Assembly (NCBI GenBank): GCA_013398615.1
Contig: VZSR01000386.1
Span: forward strand, 488,089 to 552,088
Reading direction: 5' to 3'
Origin: Brachypodius melanocephalos
Lineage: Eukaryota; Chordata; Aves; Passeriformes; Pycnonotidae
Length of the DNA stretch: 64,000 nucleotides
Below, piece by piece: positions 1 through 11,971 of the stretch. Each line of letters begins with the position of its first letter. Within the stretch, counting starts at the first letter, position 1. Below the pieces are notes generated by a model. The model saw nothing but the letters and a program-made list of their open reading frames with translations. It searched no databases and was not told the origin of the DNA. The position numbers and the translations under genes were made by a program.

Positions 1-268
1 GGCATCAGACACAGCAAATAACACAAGAGCAGAACTTCTGGGGTCAGCTGAAACTCTCATTTTCTAGATGGGGCAGGAACATTTTTAGAGTTACCGAGGA
101 GGCACCTGAAATGCCCCTTCTCCTTGCAATTCTACCGTGATTTCACTGGAATAAATCAGTGACTGGTACCCTAGGGATCTTCCCCTCAAGGGACCAAGTG
201 TCCTTTGCCAGATGTGTCTCAGGCAGACCTGTGACCTCCCCACACGTCCCTGTCCTCGACACACTTAC

Positions 269-313
269 CCATGGTAATGCTTCAGCTCCTGAAGTACCTT
301 CTGGACAATTAAC
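269..313 (-). CDS. ARHGEF18: ARHGEF18 short coding exon, LIVQKVLQELKHYH
   Basis: 45 nt, acceptor ccttggtag, donor GTAAG. It encodes LIVQKVLQELKHYH plus a split Gly, nearly identical to human LIVQQVLQELRQYHG. It is a short amphipathic helix-like segment ahead of the DH domain. The remaining exons are beyond the left edge. Confidence 0.8.
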
Positions 314-3300
314 CTACCAAGGATGGGGCAAGAGAAAAGCAAAGGGATTAGAAAATATCCTTGCACATTCTGCACCCCACGAAGCCTCAGGTACTGGTTA
401 ATGACCAACTGCTTGGCTGTGCCCCAGCACGGAGTGGGATCTCCTTTGCTGTTGCATCCCCAGTAGCTCAGATACACTCAAAAATCTCCCTCATCTCAAA
501 CCAGGCAGGACTGACAATACCTACACGTGGTCTGGGGACACGTGGTCCTTCTCCAGCATCTCCAGAGCAGGGGGTCCAACACCTGGAACACAAAACGCTC
601 TCAGCAGGGATCCTGGTTTGCCTTTGCAGAGCACCACCTTGCAATATTTGCAACTGGACCCTGTTAATCATGCTGGGCTCCCACTCTGTCTTGACTGGTG
701 AGGAAGAAATGCCAGGAGCAGTTAGGGAAGGAGATCCTGCTCTACATTTCTGTGAGGGAAGTGAAGACTACATCACTTTCCTGTCACCTCTCACCTCCCC
801 AGTCTCTATTATATTTGCTGTTGAGGGTTCTGCTTACAGTAGGGAAGCAGCTGGTACCACCCCAGAGCCCTTCCCCATGGCAGCCAGCCTCCCCTCTGCT
901 CCCCAGGCTCTGAAATCACTACATTTTCCTCCAGGGCAATCCTCACAGGTTGGTCCTGAGTAGGGAATGACCAATGCACTGGCCACAGGTAGGTTAAGTG
1001 GCAATGTGTCACTGGGGATGGGCATGTCTGAGCTGAGACTGCACTGCTAGCCAGGGCCAGAATCAGAACCAGCTTGGCGTTGTATTTCAGGAGCTCCTGG
1101 GACCATGTGGAAGGGAAAGCAGAGGCTGTCCAAGCTTCCAGAGGCTACAGCTCCGGTTTTTTTATCTTCTTAATCACACCTTGAACCCATTTAATGGCAT
1201 AAAGTCTTTACCAACCTTCCACAGCTGGAAGAGAAGTGTTGAAACTGTGAGGTATCTGGGAGGAAACAGTCCCACAGGCTGATGGGACAGACTTGGACCT
1301 CAGTCTCTTCCCATTGCTGACACATTTCTGGAGAAGTAAAAAGTCACAGAAATCTTTGGTGCTTTGTGTACCATGGGGATCTTCATCACAGCTGATTCTT
1401 CACCCTTTCCCTCTTGTTTTGTCAGGGTTATGATGCAGGACACCATTAGGCCCAGCTGCTTGTTGGCTCCAGGAAGGCTGGAGCAAGACACTCATGTCTG
1501 AAACCTTCTTAGGCACTTCTCACTTTTACTGGACATGCAGCAATTGTCCTTTTAGTAGTAATTGAGTCTAAAGGTATTCCCCAAAGCAAAGTAGTGTGTA
1601 AGGTGTGTGTGGGGGGGTGGGGTGTGTGATACTGCTGTCTTCAACTACCTGACAGAGGATTAGAGAGAAGTAGGGCCAGACTCTTCTTAGAGTTGCAGTG
1701 ACAGGACAAGAGGCAACAGGCACAAGGGAAGGGAAATTCCAGCTAAATATAAGGGAAAAGAGGGCTGTACTACAGACAGCTCCTAGGGCCTTTATCCCAC
1801 AAGATGGGGCAGTTTATCTCGAAAAGCCCATCCTTGCTAAGATTCCTGCAGACCTCCTGGTTCCACACTGGCATCGAAGGAGTCCAGCCTGCAGCCGACA
1901 CCTGTGTATGCTGCTTTCTGCACCTCCAGCTTGCCCTGCTGCCCCCGTGCCCAGGCCTCCACACTCACCACCTCCTGCAAGCTGGGGCTGGCCACGAGGT
2001 CTGGGTGCAGCGTCTCTATCTCCACTTTGACCAGTGTGCCACTCTGGCTGCTGCTCCAGGCTCCCCGTTCCCCTTTGGGCAGCTGAAGGGACACGTGAGG
2101 CTGGAGGCAGGACTGGCTCCTCTTCTCCACATCATCCTGCTCTGGGTCACTGCCCAGCTCTGTGACATCCAGGCTGAACCTAATCAGGGGACAGGAAGAA
2201 GCCTCAGAGCAGATCTGAGCAGACCCGACACACTGTGCCCGGCATGGCACAGCCCCTGCAATGTCCCTGGCTGGGTGATCCTAACAAGCTCATGCAACTG
2301 GGACAAGGAGGCTCCCCACAGCAGGCACGTGGGGAAGGAAATGACAGGAAGCATCAGCCTGGACAGCAAGTCTTGAGCCTGTTAAAAACAGCTTCCCTGG
2401 CTGCCACCAGTGAGTCCCCAGCTCACTGGTCACCCAGGATGTTTAGTGCTGGATGGCTCACACTGATCTCTGAGACTGTGCAGCCACCCTGGCAGCAGCC
2501 TGTCCCGCCTGCCCCAGAGCTGCTGTCCTGTCAGCTGCCATCCAGGAAAGTCCCTCTGGGTATTTAGAAGTGGCAGATGATGTTGTTTATCACATCACCA
2601 CTGTGGCATCATGCCATAAATCCTGCTCCCACCAGGGCCTAGCTTTGAGGAAGGAAAAAAGTTATTTGCTATGAAATGAGGGGTGGACCAGCTCCCCCAG
2701 TGCCTCACAGTGTCCTGCACACCAAGTGCCGTTGCAGTGATAAAAACACAGAAGTAAAATGATGGATAAAGCTCAGTGGAAAATCTTAGTCTCTGCATGG
2801 GTTCTGTCTGCAGATCACTGTCACTTCATTCCTGCTGCCACAGGCAGGCTTCAGGAAGCATTTGCTTAGGGAACAGTGGGGTGTATTCCCCTTCCCTGGC
2901 CTCCTGCTCACACGTGCTTCATCACCCAGTGAGGGGACAGAACGTGTCCCTGACACCAACAGCCACTCCATGCCACTGTTACTCATGTGCCTGTTACAGC
3001 ATAAACTGTGAATGATCCATGGCACATGGGACAACAATAGGTCTGAGAACCACAGTCTGAACTTGAAAAAGGACTGCCAAGATTTCAGACTGAGATAATT
3101 TTAGGGTACCGTATAAGGAGTAGAGATAAAAATAGTCCTTGCTGGCTTGCACCTAAATCCCAGTCAGCTGGGAGATCAATACATTTGTCAGCAGGGAAAG
3201 TATTCCTGGAGGAACCTGGAGCTCAAGGCATTCATGTGGCAGGAGCAGAGGATGGCAGGAATGCCAGGCCTGACCCAGCTCCCAGCCAGAGCTCAGCACC

Positions 3301-6300
3301 GTGCTACAAACACAACCTCCTCTGCAGCCTTGTGGAGGGCAGAGGGCTGCAGGACAGCACAGTGCTTGCAGGCACAGGCCCCACCAAGCCAACTCATAGA
3401 CAAGAAGAAAAAGGATTTGACAGAGCTCTCTTAATCCCTCTTTGATGGGAAAAATTCCCTTTGAGCCAGGGGATGGAGGTCATCAGGGCAACTGATGCTG
3501 TTCAAGATTCCCTCCAGACAGAAAAGTGAGATCCTCTTCCCAGCCCCAACACCCAGGAAAAGAGGCTCTTCCTACTTCCAAGAAGACATTAAAGCCTCTT
3601 GCTGCCCTAGCACTTCCTCTTCCACATCCCACCCAACATGAGCTGTGGGTGTTCAGCTGCTCTGGCAGATGCTGACAGGCGAGGGAGACCACCCAGCAGC
3701 ATCTGGAGCTGCAGGCAGTATGATGTTCAGCCTCACACCTCCTTGCATTGTGTACATCAAATATCACTCACAGTCCCGCCGTACCTGCGCCTGCAGTCCA
3801 CGGGTGACACGGGGCTCTCCCAGCTGTGCCTCCGGGAGGTGGACATTGATCTCACCAGCGTGGGGAAGGAATCCTGGGCCTCCTGCAGGTCCAGCTCATT
3901 GTCTGTCTCTGCAGGATGCTCAGAAGTGCTGGTACCATCATCTGGCATGGCTGCACAGGAGCACAGGTGGCCTTTGTTCAGAAAACGACAGTCAGCCTTG
4001 CCGTAATGTACTGAGCAGGAAACGGGATTGGAAAAAGCAACATCCACAGACAGTTTGCTCAGAGCCCTTGGTCTCTCTTCCAATGAGCGAAGGGCAGACA
4101 CAGTCTGGGATCCTTGTTCTGGCTGTGCTGCTGTGTCTGGCGCTGTTTTGGCAGACGGCAGGCTCAGGAGTCCCAGATCTTTGTAATACTCTGTACCATG
4201 GAGAGCAGAGTCTGAGAGGAGATCCTCCGTGCTGCTGTGCAAGTCTGCTGCTGGCACATCCAGCTCTGTGGAAGATGAGTCCTCCTGCAAAGGCAGCACA
4301 ATCCTGTCTGAGAGCCTCACACCAACCCTGCAAAGGGGACGCCTCCTGTGCAGAAACTGGGGTGCAGAGCAGGGCCAGACTTGCAAATGACTTTCTAGTA
4401 GTCACCCTCCCCTGCTGTCCCTCACAGCAACATAACCTTGTATTCCTTGACAATCTGGATCAGTACTGCTTTCCCCCATTCCTACTCCACCACAAACCCC
4501 TCTGGACATGGTGCTGACCACCCAAATGCTGCCCCTGGCCTTGCCTTGCACAGTGGTAGCAGCAGGACAGCGGACACTTGCCTTATCTTGAGCCATGCTG
4601 GTGCAGAAGGAATCATCCTCAGCGATCAGGGATGGGAGGAAGCTTTTGGGGGTGGGATACACCAAGGCAGGGCTGTGGTGGTCAGTGAATTCCCGTAAGC
4701 ACGGCTTGCAGTCGGACCCTGCAAGACAGAGAAGGCATCAGGAGGTAATCAGACATCTGGGAGGGATGGAAAACCAGCTGCACACCCACAGGTGACATCA
4801 GGCAGTGCTGAAATGTTCCACGTGCCCTCTGCTCCTTCACAGACAGGCAGGGCCAGGCAATCTCCAGACCACAGCAGCCTTGATCCTGTAGGAACCTGGT
4901 GCAGGGATTTCCTGCCAGCAGAAACCCATCCCTCAACAGAAACCTCACCTCTGCAGCATGTGCAAGGGGACAGACCAGGCTTGCACTCTCCCAGCCAGAC
5001 CCTCATAGGGTGTCCTATGCTGCAGAGGCTTTTTCCACAGTAAAAGAATTAAGCACATGTTGATGTCTGTTATTGACATTAAGGACCTTTGAATCAGAAA
5101 TCTAGGAATAAAAATACTGATGGTGGTTTTATTTTCATCCATAAGGAATAAGGGATGCCTGGGTGGGTGGGTAATAAAGGATACTGGGAGGCAAATTGGT
5201 GGCTCCAGACAACACTGAATATGCAAATCAATACCAGGAGCACATAATTGTCCTGGTTCCCGATCACTGCTCTGGATTTTCCCCAGACAGGTGTGTGAAC
5301 CTGAGTGGGCATGTACCATCTGATAACTCACTGAGAAACAAACCAAGGTCTGGATGCATTTCCTGGTACAATAGATGGTCCAGCTGACTGAAGCACATTT
5401 CTGTGGAGCAAGACACACTGTAAACCTTAGCCACAATCCCTGAACCATTGCATGACTCATGGAGGCTTTTTATTCCTTCGAGACACACACAGCTGAGGCA
5501 AAGGGCTGAGGCAAAGGGAAAAAAGCCAGGCTGCTGGCTGAAGCACTGTGGTGGATCTCTGAAGATGCAGAGAACAACAGCAAGAGACTGCAAGCAGCCG
5601 TATCTATCCAATGGGAAAAACCACCAGGAAAGTACTAGAAACCCATCACACTCCAGGAAAATCAAGCATGAAGATATTAATGTAAGGAAGACATTGTTAA
5701 AAAACACACTCTTGGAAAGCTTGCATCCTCCTGTGGATTATAAAGCTACACAATTCGGCCAGGAATTGCATGGTGCCAATTAAAAAAAGGCAGCAAACGT
5801 GAGGGAGAGTTTGGAGGTTTGTTCCTTGGATCCCACTGCACACTGCAGATGCCAGATTTTCTGTTTTAAGGAGCATTTGGTGTGTTGAAATGTCTGTGAT
5901 GGTTTCAAGAGAAGGACTATAAATAATACAGAAAGAAAATACTTCTGAAGGCACTATTTTAATTGAGGGGTTTCTAGGGGTTTCTAAAAGACCAGGGAAA
6001 ATTTGAAACAGGCTTTCTAGCAAGGCTGTAAAATTTACCTCACATGACATTTTTAATGAATAGACCAATTCTTGCCCAGGATGTCCCTGAGCTGCATCTG
6101 CAACTGGCAAAGACTTAGTGAGCTATTAAACATCACCTTTTGCTTTTCTCAGTGCACCTGAGTTCTGCTTGTAATCAAAAATCAGCATTTTGAAGTGAAT
6201 ACACCCTTGAACCAGCACAGATTTTGGCATGAACTTGTAGGAAACAGCAGCCAAAGTTCTCAGCAGGCAGTGAAAATCACTGAAGCTCCCAAACAGGCTG

Positions 6301-9300
6301 GGATGATGGCTAAGGTAGAATGGACCCATGGGGAGCAACCAGGAGGTGGGGAGCATCCCAGGGAGGCCAGGGATAGATGGTGCTTCCCCCCACATAAATC
6401 CAAGAAAAAGGAGATTCCCTGCTCTCACCATTCCTTCAGCAGCAAACTACCCACAGGGAAAGCAGCAAAGCCTTGGGAGGCAGCAGGAGCTGACAAGGGC
6501 AGTGGCCTGACAGAGGCCAGAGCCCCAGACTGAAGGTTTAACTAAAATAAGCGGTTTTTTCCTCCCAAGCAGTGTCCAGCCATCCCGCCAAGGCCACTCT
6601 GGGCCGGCACCAAGCTCCATGCAGCCCTAGAGCGGATCCCTGGAACAGAGTCAGCTCCTTGGAGGCCTGGAAAATATTCCCTGTGCTCTGCCTGTGCCAT
6701 GTGGGGCTCAGGATTTGGCCAAGGCATAGGCTGCAGTCAACAGACCCGGTCCAGACCCACCGAAGGACTTAAATCCTCCTCACTTCACACACTGGGTTCC
6801 ACAGGCGATAAATCAGGCCCGCTGTGAGCGCGGGGTCGAGGCAGCGCACGCGGGCACAGCCCTGGGGACACCATTTTAGGCAATGTGTGAACACCAGCCA
6901 CAGCACTGCTGGGCCCCCACTTCAGAGGCTGGGCTGGCACCCTGCATGGAGCAGGCACTTGGGTAAGGGGGTGATGGAGGAGCTCATGGGGAAAATGCCT
7001 TCAGGCGTCAGGTTGTGGGATGATGGGCAAGCAAGTTCGAGTATGGAGCACATACAGGAAGGAGGCAGGTCTGGGGGGCTGTGAACATCCCCATATCAAG
7101 GTGGTCACCAGTGTGTCAGCAAGTGTGGCAAACTCTGGAGCACCTTGAATCTCCCGTACTCTGCCCTCGAGCCTGTCTGGAAGGACCCAGGCTCCAGCAC
7201 CGTGGCAAGGGGACAGGGAATCTTGACCCCCCCAGGCCCTGGCAGACAGCAGCAGTCACCTTTCCTCAGCTGAAGCTGGAGATGGGATAACAAAATGACA
7301 CTTTCAAGAACAAATGCTGTTTGCTTTAGGAGAACATTAAGCAGATTAGGTATTGCAGTTGCTTAATTCGTCTCTGGCTGGAAACCATAAAAGGTTATTG
7401 CTGCGGGGAGCAGCCTCCTCAGAGGAATTCCCAGGGCAGAGTCGGAGAGGAAGCATCGCTCGCTGGGCTGGGATGGTTCCTGCACTATGCCAGAGCTTCC
7501 CATGGGTGAAACATGACAACTCTAGGCTGCTGCATGGGGAGGAAGGAAGCAGTGACAGGCATCCTTGGCATGTGACACTCTAGGATGGTCTCAGGGGGTT
7601 TGATGCTGTGGGGACAGCAGGATCAGCTGGCTGAGCTGCTCTGGCTCGAGGAAGAAGGCTTCATGCTGTTCTAATTGTGCCCAAGGCCACTGGGATCATA
7701 ACAGAGATTTTCATAATTCCAGTTCAGACCTCCAGTCAAGCCCTCCCTCCTGTAACTGGCTGTGCTGATTTCCCTCAGACAGGCTGGTCACTGGAGCTGC
7801 ACCCACAAGTGTCACAGCAGGTGACAACACCAGAGCAGCCACCACTGGAACAAGCCCTGCCAGCAGTGTCCCATCCTCACCTGCCTGTCCCTTGCCTTGG
7901 TGCAGGATGCTGCATGTCCCCGAGTGACCCTGGAGCCAGGCTGGAGCTGGGAGGGGACACATCAGAGGAAAACATGGATGTGAGCTCTGGCCACACCAGT
8001 TACATCCTCCAACATCAAACACTGTCTGCAGTCCCACTGGGGAGAGACCACACCAAACGTGGCAGGACAAAGGCACTGGGCAGTTCTGCTCCATGAAACA
8101 ATTCCAGGAGGAAGGAAAGACGAGAACGTCTGGGCATTTCCCAGCAGTCAGGAACAGAGAGTGTTGGGAAACCATGGAGAGCATCACGGACAAGAAATAA
8201 AAATGATTCCATCTTTCCCTGACTCACCCCTGCCCTTCTGGCCCTGCACCAGCTGTCCTTCACACATCCTGCTGCAGGGTGTCCAGAGCTATAGGGAATA
8301 ACCTCTGGAAAGCAATGCTGAGCTCCCTGTGCCAAGATGGGCTGAAGTGCAGTCCCTTGCCTGGCGTGGGCCCCTCATGGCCAGCGCTGGCAGGGTGGGG
8401 ATTGGCTCTGGGCAGGAGCAGGGGAAGATAAGCTGTCCCACACTGTAACACACTGTACAGAGCCCTGCCTTATCACTGCCCTGGGGCCGGGCTCTTGGGC
8501 ACGGAGGGCACAGGAGCAGGGACTGTTCTCTGCTGTGTCACAGCTGAAGGGTCTCAGCAGGGCTGAGAGGGGTTTGCAGCCCCTCTGATTCCCTCCAAGT
8601 CACTGTGCAGGTTCCTGCAGTGCCTCCGGGGGGCACTGAGGGAAGGGCCCACATGGACCAGTGAGTGCCACACTACAGAACATCAGTGTGGGAGAGGGGC
8701 TGAGTAAGACCCGAGCATTTTGTGCCCAAGCACAAGTCCCAACAGGACAAACTGCTCTGCAAGCACCTGCTGAGGGTACCCAGGCCCTCTTCAAAGCAGT
8801 CAGTGCTTGGAAGCACCGTGAGGCTGATTCATTTGTTAGAGAAATCAGCCCACCTGAGCCTTTCCAGCCAGCCCATAACCCCCCCAGCAGGCACAGCACT
8901 GGGGAGGCTGGAGCAGAGTGTCCAGCTGGGGCCTGGGGGAGCTGCCTGGGGCTCACCACACGTCAGAGCCTGCAGGACCCCTGCCTCCTGCTCTGAAATA
9001 ACCTTCCCTCAACTCTTCAGCTTGGATCTTGGTCTCCTGCACATCCACACCAGAAGAGAACTGGGAGTGGGTGGGGAATAATGAAACAGAAAGAGGAGCA
9101 GGAACTCTGATGCTGCAGGTAAAGATACCCAAAAGCATCAGCCTGAAGGCAGTGTTTGCTCACAAGGACACGAGTGTCTGGCTCCTCCAGGACTGCAAAT
9201 GTCCTGCTTCCCAGGGCTCTCACTTCCCTCTTTCCAAGTCACGCCAGGGCATGCAGAAATGAGGCCAGTTCACACCAGTTGCTGCCATTTCCCACCCCTG

Positions 9301-11435
9301 CTGCTGGACACAGTGAAGCCCAGCCAGGGCCACCCAAACCGCCAGGACTCCAGACATGGGGGCTCTGCTCGTCAGCCCTCACTGAAAGATTGAAGGAATC
9401 TTTTCCCCCACATCTGCTCAAACACCAAACTCTGGTCAGGCAGCGTGCAGAGACAGCTGTCTGCAAGCACCAGGACCTCCAGCTCACTGCCAGCCATGAA
9501 ACAAACTTATTACAAAACCAAAAGGCTGATATTTAACCCATTACTCAGCTCCTGGAGGCAATTATATGCCTTGAAAAGAAGATTAAATGGAAGGAAAAGT
9601 GTTAACCACCACTTAAGACAGTGTCCCCTGAAGGGAGGAGTGGGGGGCACCTTAAAACAAGCTTTGCCCGGGCCCCCGGGGTTCTTTGGTACCTGCTCAG
9701 TCCAGGACAAGCTGTCCCTGCCACAGCCCAGCTCCCGTCACACACTCAGCCCTCTGTCCCCACAGGCCATTACCTCGCTTAAAGGACCATCTCTTCTTCC
9801 AGCGCTTGGAAAACGATGGCCAGGAGTGGTTGAGCAGCGAGTCTGACATTGGGGAGCCCTGTGCAAGGTACAGCCCCGAGCAGGAGACGCCGGCACGGAG
9901 CACGGCAGAGCTCAGCGCGGTCTAAGGCAGCGCTGCAGGCTGCAGCCCAGGGGCTGCCAAGGGGGGAGTGGAGAAGCCAAGTGTTTTGTCAGAAGTATCA
10001 GCTGATGGAAGCTGTAGCCAGAGAGAAATTCCTGGTCCCTGGCGTTCCCACCTGTCTGGCAGGTCAGTGACTTCCTGCAGCTGGGCCTGGGGATTAGTGG
10101 CCTCGGAACACACACAGCCCCCGAGTGCTGCTGGAGGCTTGCAGGCAGAAACAGAAAACAAGCTGTTAACACACCACAGCCCCTCTGCCCTCTGCCAAAG
10201 CCTCCCTGCTGCATTCATGGCTGTGAGCATGACAGACCATCACCTTTCAGGCACTTCTCACCTGGCTAAGTAAGAGTTGATACTTTCAGGGCTTGATGTC
10301 TTTATAAGATGCTTATGAAGCCTCACTATTTACACTTTTTTCTTATTTTCAAGTGCTGTGGCACAGCCTCTGCAAAGGACTGCAAGAGACCCCGTCCATT
10401 CTCAACATCAGCATCATCTTGCAGCTCACAGCAAGTCCCAGCCTCCAGTCAAGCCCTCCCTGACAAGGGCATTTCTCCAAGCCTTCCTCAGCTCTCCCTC
10501 ACAGAGAAGCAGGTGGGAGCAATCTCAAGCCACCCCAAGAGACCCAACTCCCTACCCTCCAAGCCCACTGCTACCAGTTGGCACCAACCCCACAGCCCAG
10601 ACAGGCTCCAAACTTCACTCCCAACCCCTCAATTAGGCTGAAGAAGCCAGGTTTTACCCCAGTGCAGCTGCTGGGCTCTGGGGCCAGATCAAAACTCCTC
10701 CTTGCTATCAGCTGATGCCTGTGGCCTCACTAAGCAGAGCCCAACCAGTTTGGGAATGACCACAGGTACCTCCACACCTGGAAGTCCAGGATGGGCTGGT
10801 GATACACAAAAGCAGGTGTCAAAAAGCATTTTTCTTGCCTGGCCACAAACCTCAAAGTGTCACCCACCCAGTACAGCCCTGTGTATAGCCCCTCTGCTTC
10901 CATCTCCCTGATAACACTGGGGACCAGCCCTGGAGTGAGCAGTCCAGAGTGGAATTTGGGGGTCCTGGGCATGGATCCCTCTCATGCACAGCTGTGAGCA
11001 GCGCCGGGGTGTGTTTGCAAACATTCAGCTATGGCATAGGAGCAGCAGGAGCCAAAAGCAGCACCCAAAGGGTGCCCAGCCAGCCCAGCACTGCCCCAGA
11101 GCCCACCATGATGACACCTGGGGGTTAAATCCTGGCCTCATCTCCTCCTCTTCACTCACAGCAGAGCAAAACCCCGTGTGGGCTGAGCCTCCCCAGCCCA
11201 TGTTTTGCACTGAAGCTCGTGCAGGAGGGAGGCTGCACCAACCCCAGCGCTGGGACTTTTGGCTTCGAGACAAGCTGCTCCCTCACAAGGCCTTGAGGAA
11301 GGTGAGCGACAACCCCGCCGTCGTGGGACGGAGCTTGTGAAGAGAGCAACTTACCCTGAGGGCTGGAGGCATCTCTGTGGCGGGTTCCTCGTGCACCCTC
11401 AGCTCTGACAGCCCCGACTTCTTCTCCAGCTGCTG
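269..11435 (-). CDS. ARHGEF18: Rho guanine nucleotide exchange factor 18, N-terminal exons (partial)
   Basis: Seven exons on the minus strand encode the N-terminal region of a protein that I match to ARHGEF18 (p114-RhoGEF), an activator of RhoA at epithelial junctions. Matches to the human protein as remembered: STEDLLSDSALHGTEYYKDL with [27 protein letters not shown] with SRRRSWE, EKDHVSPDHV with EKDHVEPDHV, and LIVQKVLQELKHYHG with LIVQQVLQELRQYHG. The catalytic DH-PH part and the coiled-coil end would lie beyond the left edge. The gene lies downstream of INSR in the same orientation. Phase is consistent across all junctions except between the exons at 1969-2179 and 525-582. Confidence 0.85.
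525..582 (-). CDS. ARHGEF18: ARHGEF18 short coding exon, EKDHVSPDHV
   Basis: 58 nt, acceptor tgtgttccag, donor GTAGG. In the frame required by the next exon it encodes VGPPALEMLEKDHVSPDH plus a split Val, closely matching human EPPVLECMEKDHVEPDHV. The other frames give no similarity. It starts with two bases of a split codon. Confidence 0.7.
1638..1762 (+). repeat. CR1 LINE fragment, sense on plus strand
   Basis: Carries the CR1 3'-region signatures tcaactacctga, then agtgacaggacaagaggcaacaggcac and a following aattccagctaaat. Intronic in ARHGEF18. The rest of this intron (583-1968) shows nothing I recognise, apart from a G-rich stretch at about 1600-1625. Confidence 0.7.
1969..2179 (-). CDS. 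ARHGEF18: ARHGEF18 coding exon, FSLDVTEL region
   Basis: 211 nt, acceptor ctgattag, donor GTGAG at GAGGTG|gtgagt. The split Arg codon with the previous exon gives RRFSLDVTELG, parallel to human RRLSLDASAV. It continues with HVSLQLPKGERGAW and EIETLHPDLVASPSLQE. As read here the exon ends in phase 0, which does not fit the next recognised exon at 525-582; the true donor or a missing small exon is unresolved. Confidence 0.75.
2180..3784 (-). other. ARHGEF18 intron, no feature seen
   Basis: 1.6 kb between two coding exons. No repeat, open frame with similarity, or RNA gene was recognised on either strand. Confidence 0.6.
3785..4284 (-). CDS. ARHGEF18: ARHGEF18 coding exon, STEDL/SRRHSWE region
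   Basis: 500 nt, acceptor gcctttgcag, donor CGCAG|gtacgg. Encodes EDSSSTELDVPAADLH, STEDLLSDSALHGTEYYKDL, then a low-complexity Ser/Thr-rich stretch, the Asp/Glu-rich AETDNELDLQEAQDS and RSMSTSRRHSWESPVSPVD. The SRRHSW block looks like a basophilic kinase or 14-3-3 site, which is known for this family but only inferred here. A long open frame on the plus strand over the same DNA (3645-4517) is an antisense shadow. Confidence 0.85.
4582..4718 (-). CDS. ARHGEF18: ARHGEF18 coding exon with a GC donor
   Basis: 137 nt, acceptor gtcttgcag. The open frame reads SDCKPCLREFTDHHSPALVY, PTPKSFLPSLIAEDD and SFCTSMAQDK, then AAG|gcaagt, a GC-AG type donor with otherwise perfect consensus. The following exon starts EDSSST in the same phase. 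The human protein, as I remember it, starts MGDDQEDD at this place, so MAQDKED here is the equivalent point and the preceding codons would be a longer N-terminus. Confidence 0.75.
4719..9773 (-). other. ARHGEF18 intron, 5 kb, no feature seen
   Basis: Unique-looking DNA between the exons at 9774-9858 and 4582-4718. Open frames are short and unlike known proteins. No CR1 or tandem repeat was recognised. Confidence 0.5.
9774..9858 (-). CDS. ARHGEF18: ARHGEF18 N-terminal coding exon (MSDS... basic/aromatic)
   Basis: 85 nt between acceptor cttgcacag and donor GTAAT. Encodes GSP, then MSDSLLNHSWPSF and SKRWKKRWSFKR. The Met at 9849 is an alternative start, but its context is poor (C at -3). The basic and aromatic cluster KRWKKRWSFKR could bind membrane or carry phosphorylation sites; that is inference. 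Phase 1 at its end fits the next exon exactly (G|GG gives Gly). Assigned to ARHGEF18 by position and phase, not by remembered homology. Confidence 0.65.
9859..11354 (-). other. ARHGEF18 first recognised intron
   Basis: 1.5 kb between the candidate first coding exon and the MSDS exon. Moderately GC-rich; nothing else recognised. Confidence 0.4.
11355..11435 (-). CDS. ARHGEF18: Candidate ARHGEF18 first (or early) coding exon
   Basis: A strong donor (AGG|gtaagt) ends an open frame that joins in phase to the exon at 9774-9858. If a pyrimidine-rich acceptor (tctgctccag, just above 11435) is used, the exon is 81 nt and encodes QQLEKKSGLSELRVHEEP and PPALR. Otherwise this is the first exon: the same frame has a TGA at 11496-11498 and an ATG at 11372-11370 with G at -3, giving MPPALR then GSPMSDS. 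CpG-rich surroundings favour a first exon. No homologue of this stretch is known to me. Confidence 0.5.
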
Positions 11436-11830
11436 CTGGAGCAGAGCGAGAAGCGGAGGCTCAGCGGGGAAGCAGCGGCCGTGAGGGCGGTTTGCTCACG
11501 GGGGCCGCTGGCTCAGCCCTCTCACCGCTTCCCCTTTCCGACGGCACAAACAAACCCACCTCTGCCATGCTGCAGTTCCCACCGCACTGCCCCACTGCTG
11601 CTCGCTCCCACAGCCGCGGGGCTCTGGGCTCTGGAAGGGTCCAGCAAAGCCACCAGGAGGGCTGTGAGCCCCGAGGCAGCCGCTGCAGGGCCCTGGGAGC
11701 CCTGAAGTCACGATGGCTCCGAGGTGCAGCTATTGCCGCAACTGCTTCCTGTTCCCTTCGGGGAAAAACCGCTGCGTGTGCCCGGAGAGCCCCGCACGCC
11801 CGGCCCGGCCCGGCCCAGCCCCTGGGCTCC
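11436..11830 (-). promoter_or_regulatory. CpG-rich candidate ARHGEF18 promoter
   Basis: GC-rich DNA with many CpG, directly upstream of the candidate first exon. It contains repeated GGCCGGGCC-type blocks (plus strand about 11795-11820), which suit SP1-family binding. No TATA box is visible. The start site cannot be fixed from sequence. Confidence 0.45.
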
Positions 11831-11971
11831 TTGCACCATGGCTCCTTAGCCTCCTACACACTGCTCCTCTTAACGAGTCCCTGGTCTTTGCTGTCACGGT
11901 TTGACCTTGTGGAGCAACAGGGACCCCAAAGCGCAGCAGGTCTGTCTTATGCAGGATGAAGTGACAGCACG

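Noticed and set aside
1300..1491. Possible missing ARHGEF18 exon (KISVTFYFSRN resembles human VPVSFYEIRS)
   Set aside because: Similarity is very weak and there is no pyrimidine-rich acceptor or matching phase.
3645..4517. 290-codon open frame on the plus strand
   Set aside because: Antisense shadow of the ARHGEF18 exon at 3785-4284, whose minus-strand reading matches a known protein and has proper splice sites.
11713..11904. 63-codon plus-strand open frame with a Cys-rich start in the CpG-rich stretch
   Set aside because: Short, GC-driven, with no similarity and no splice or poly(A) context.
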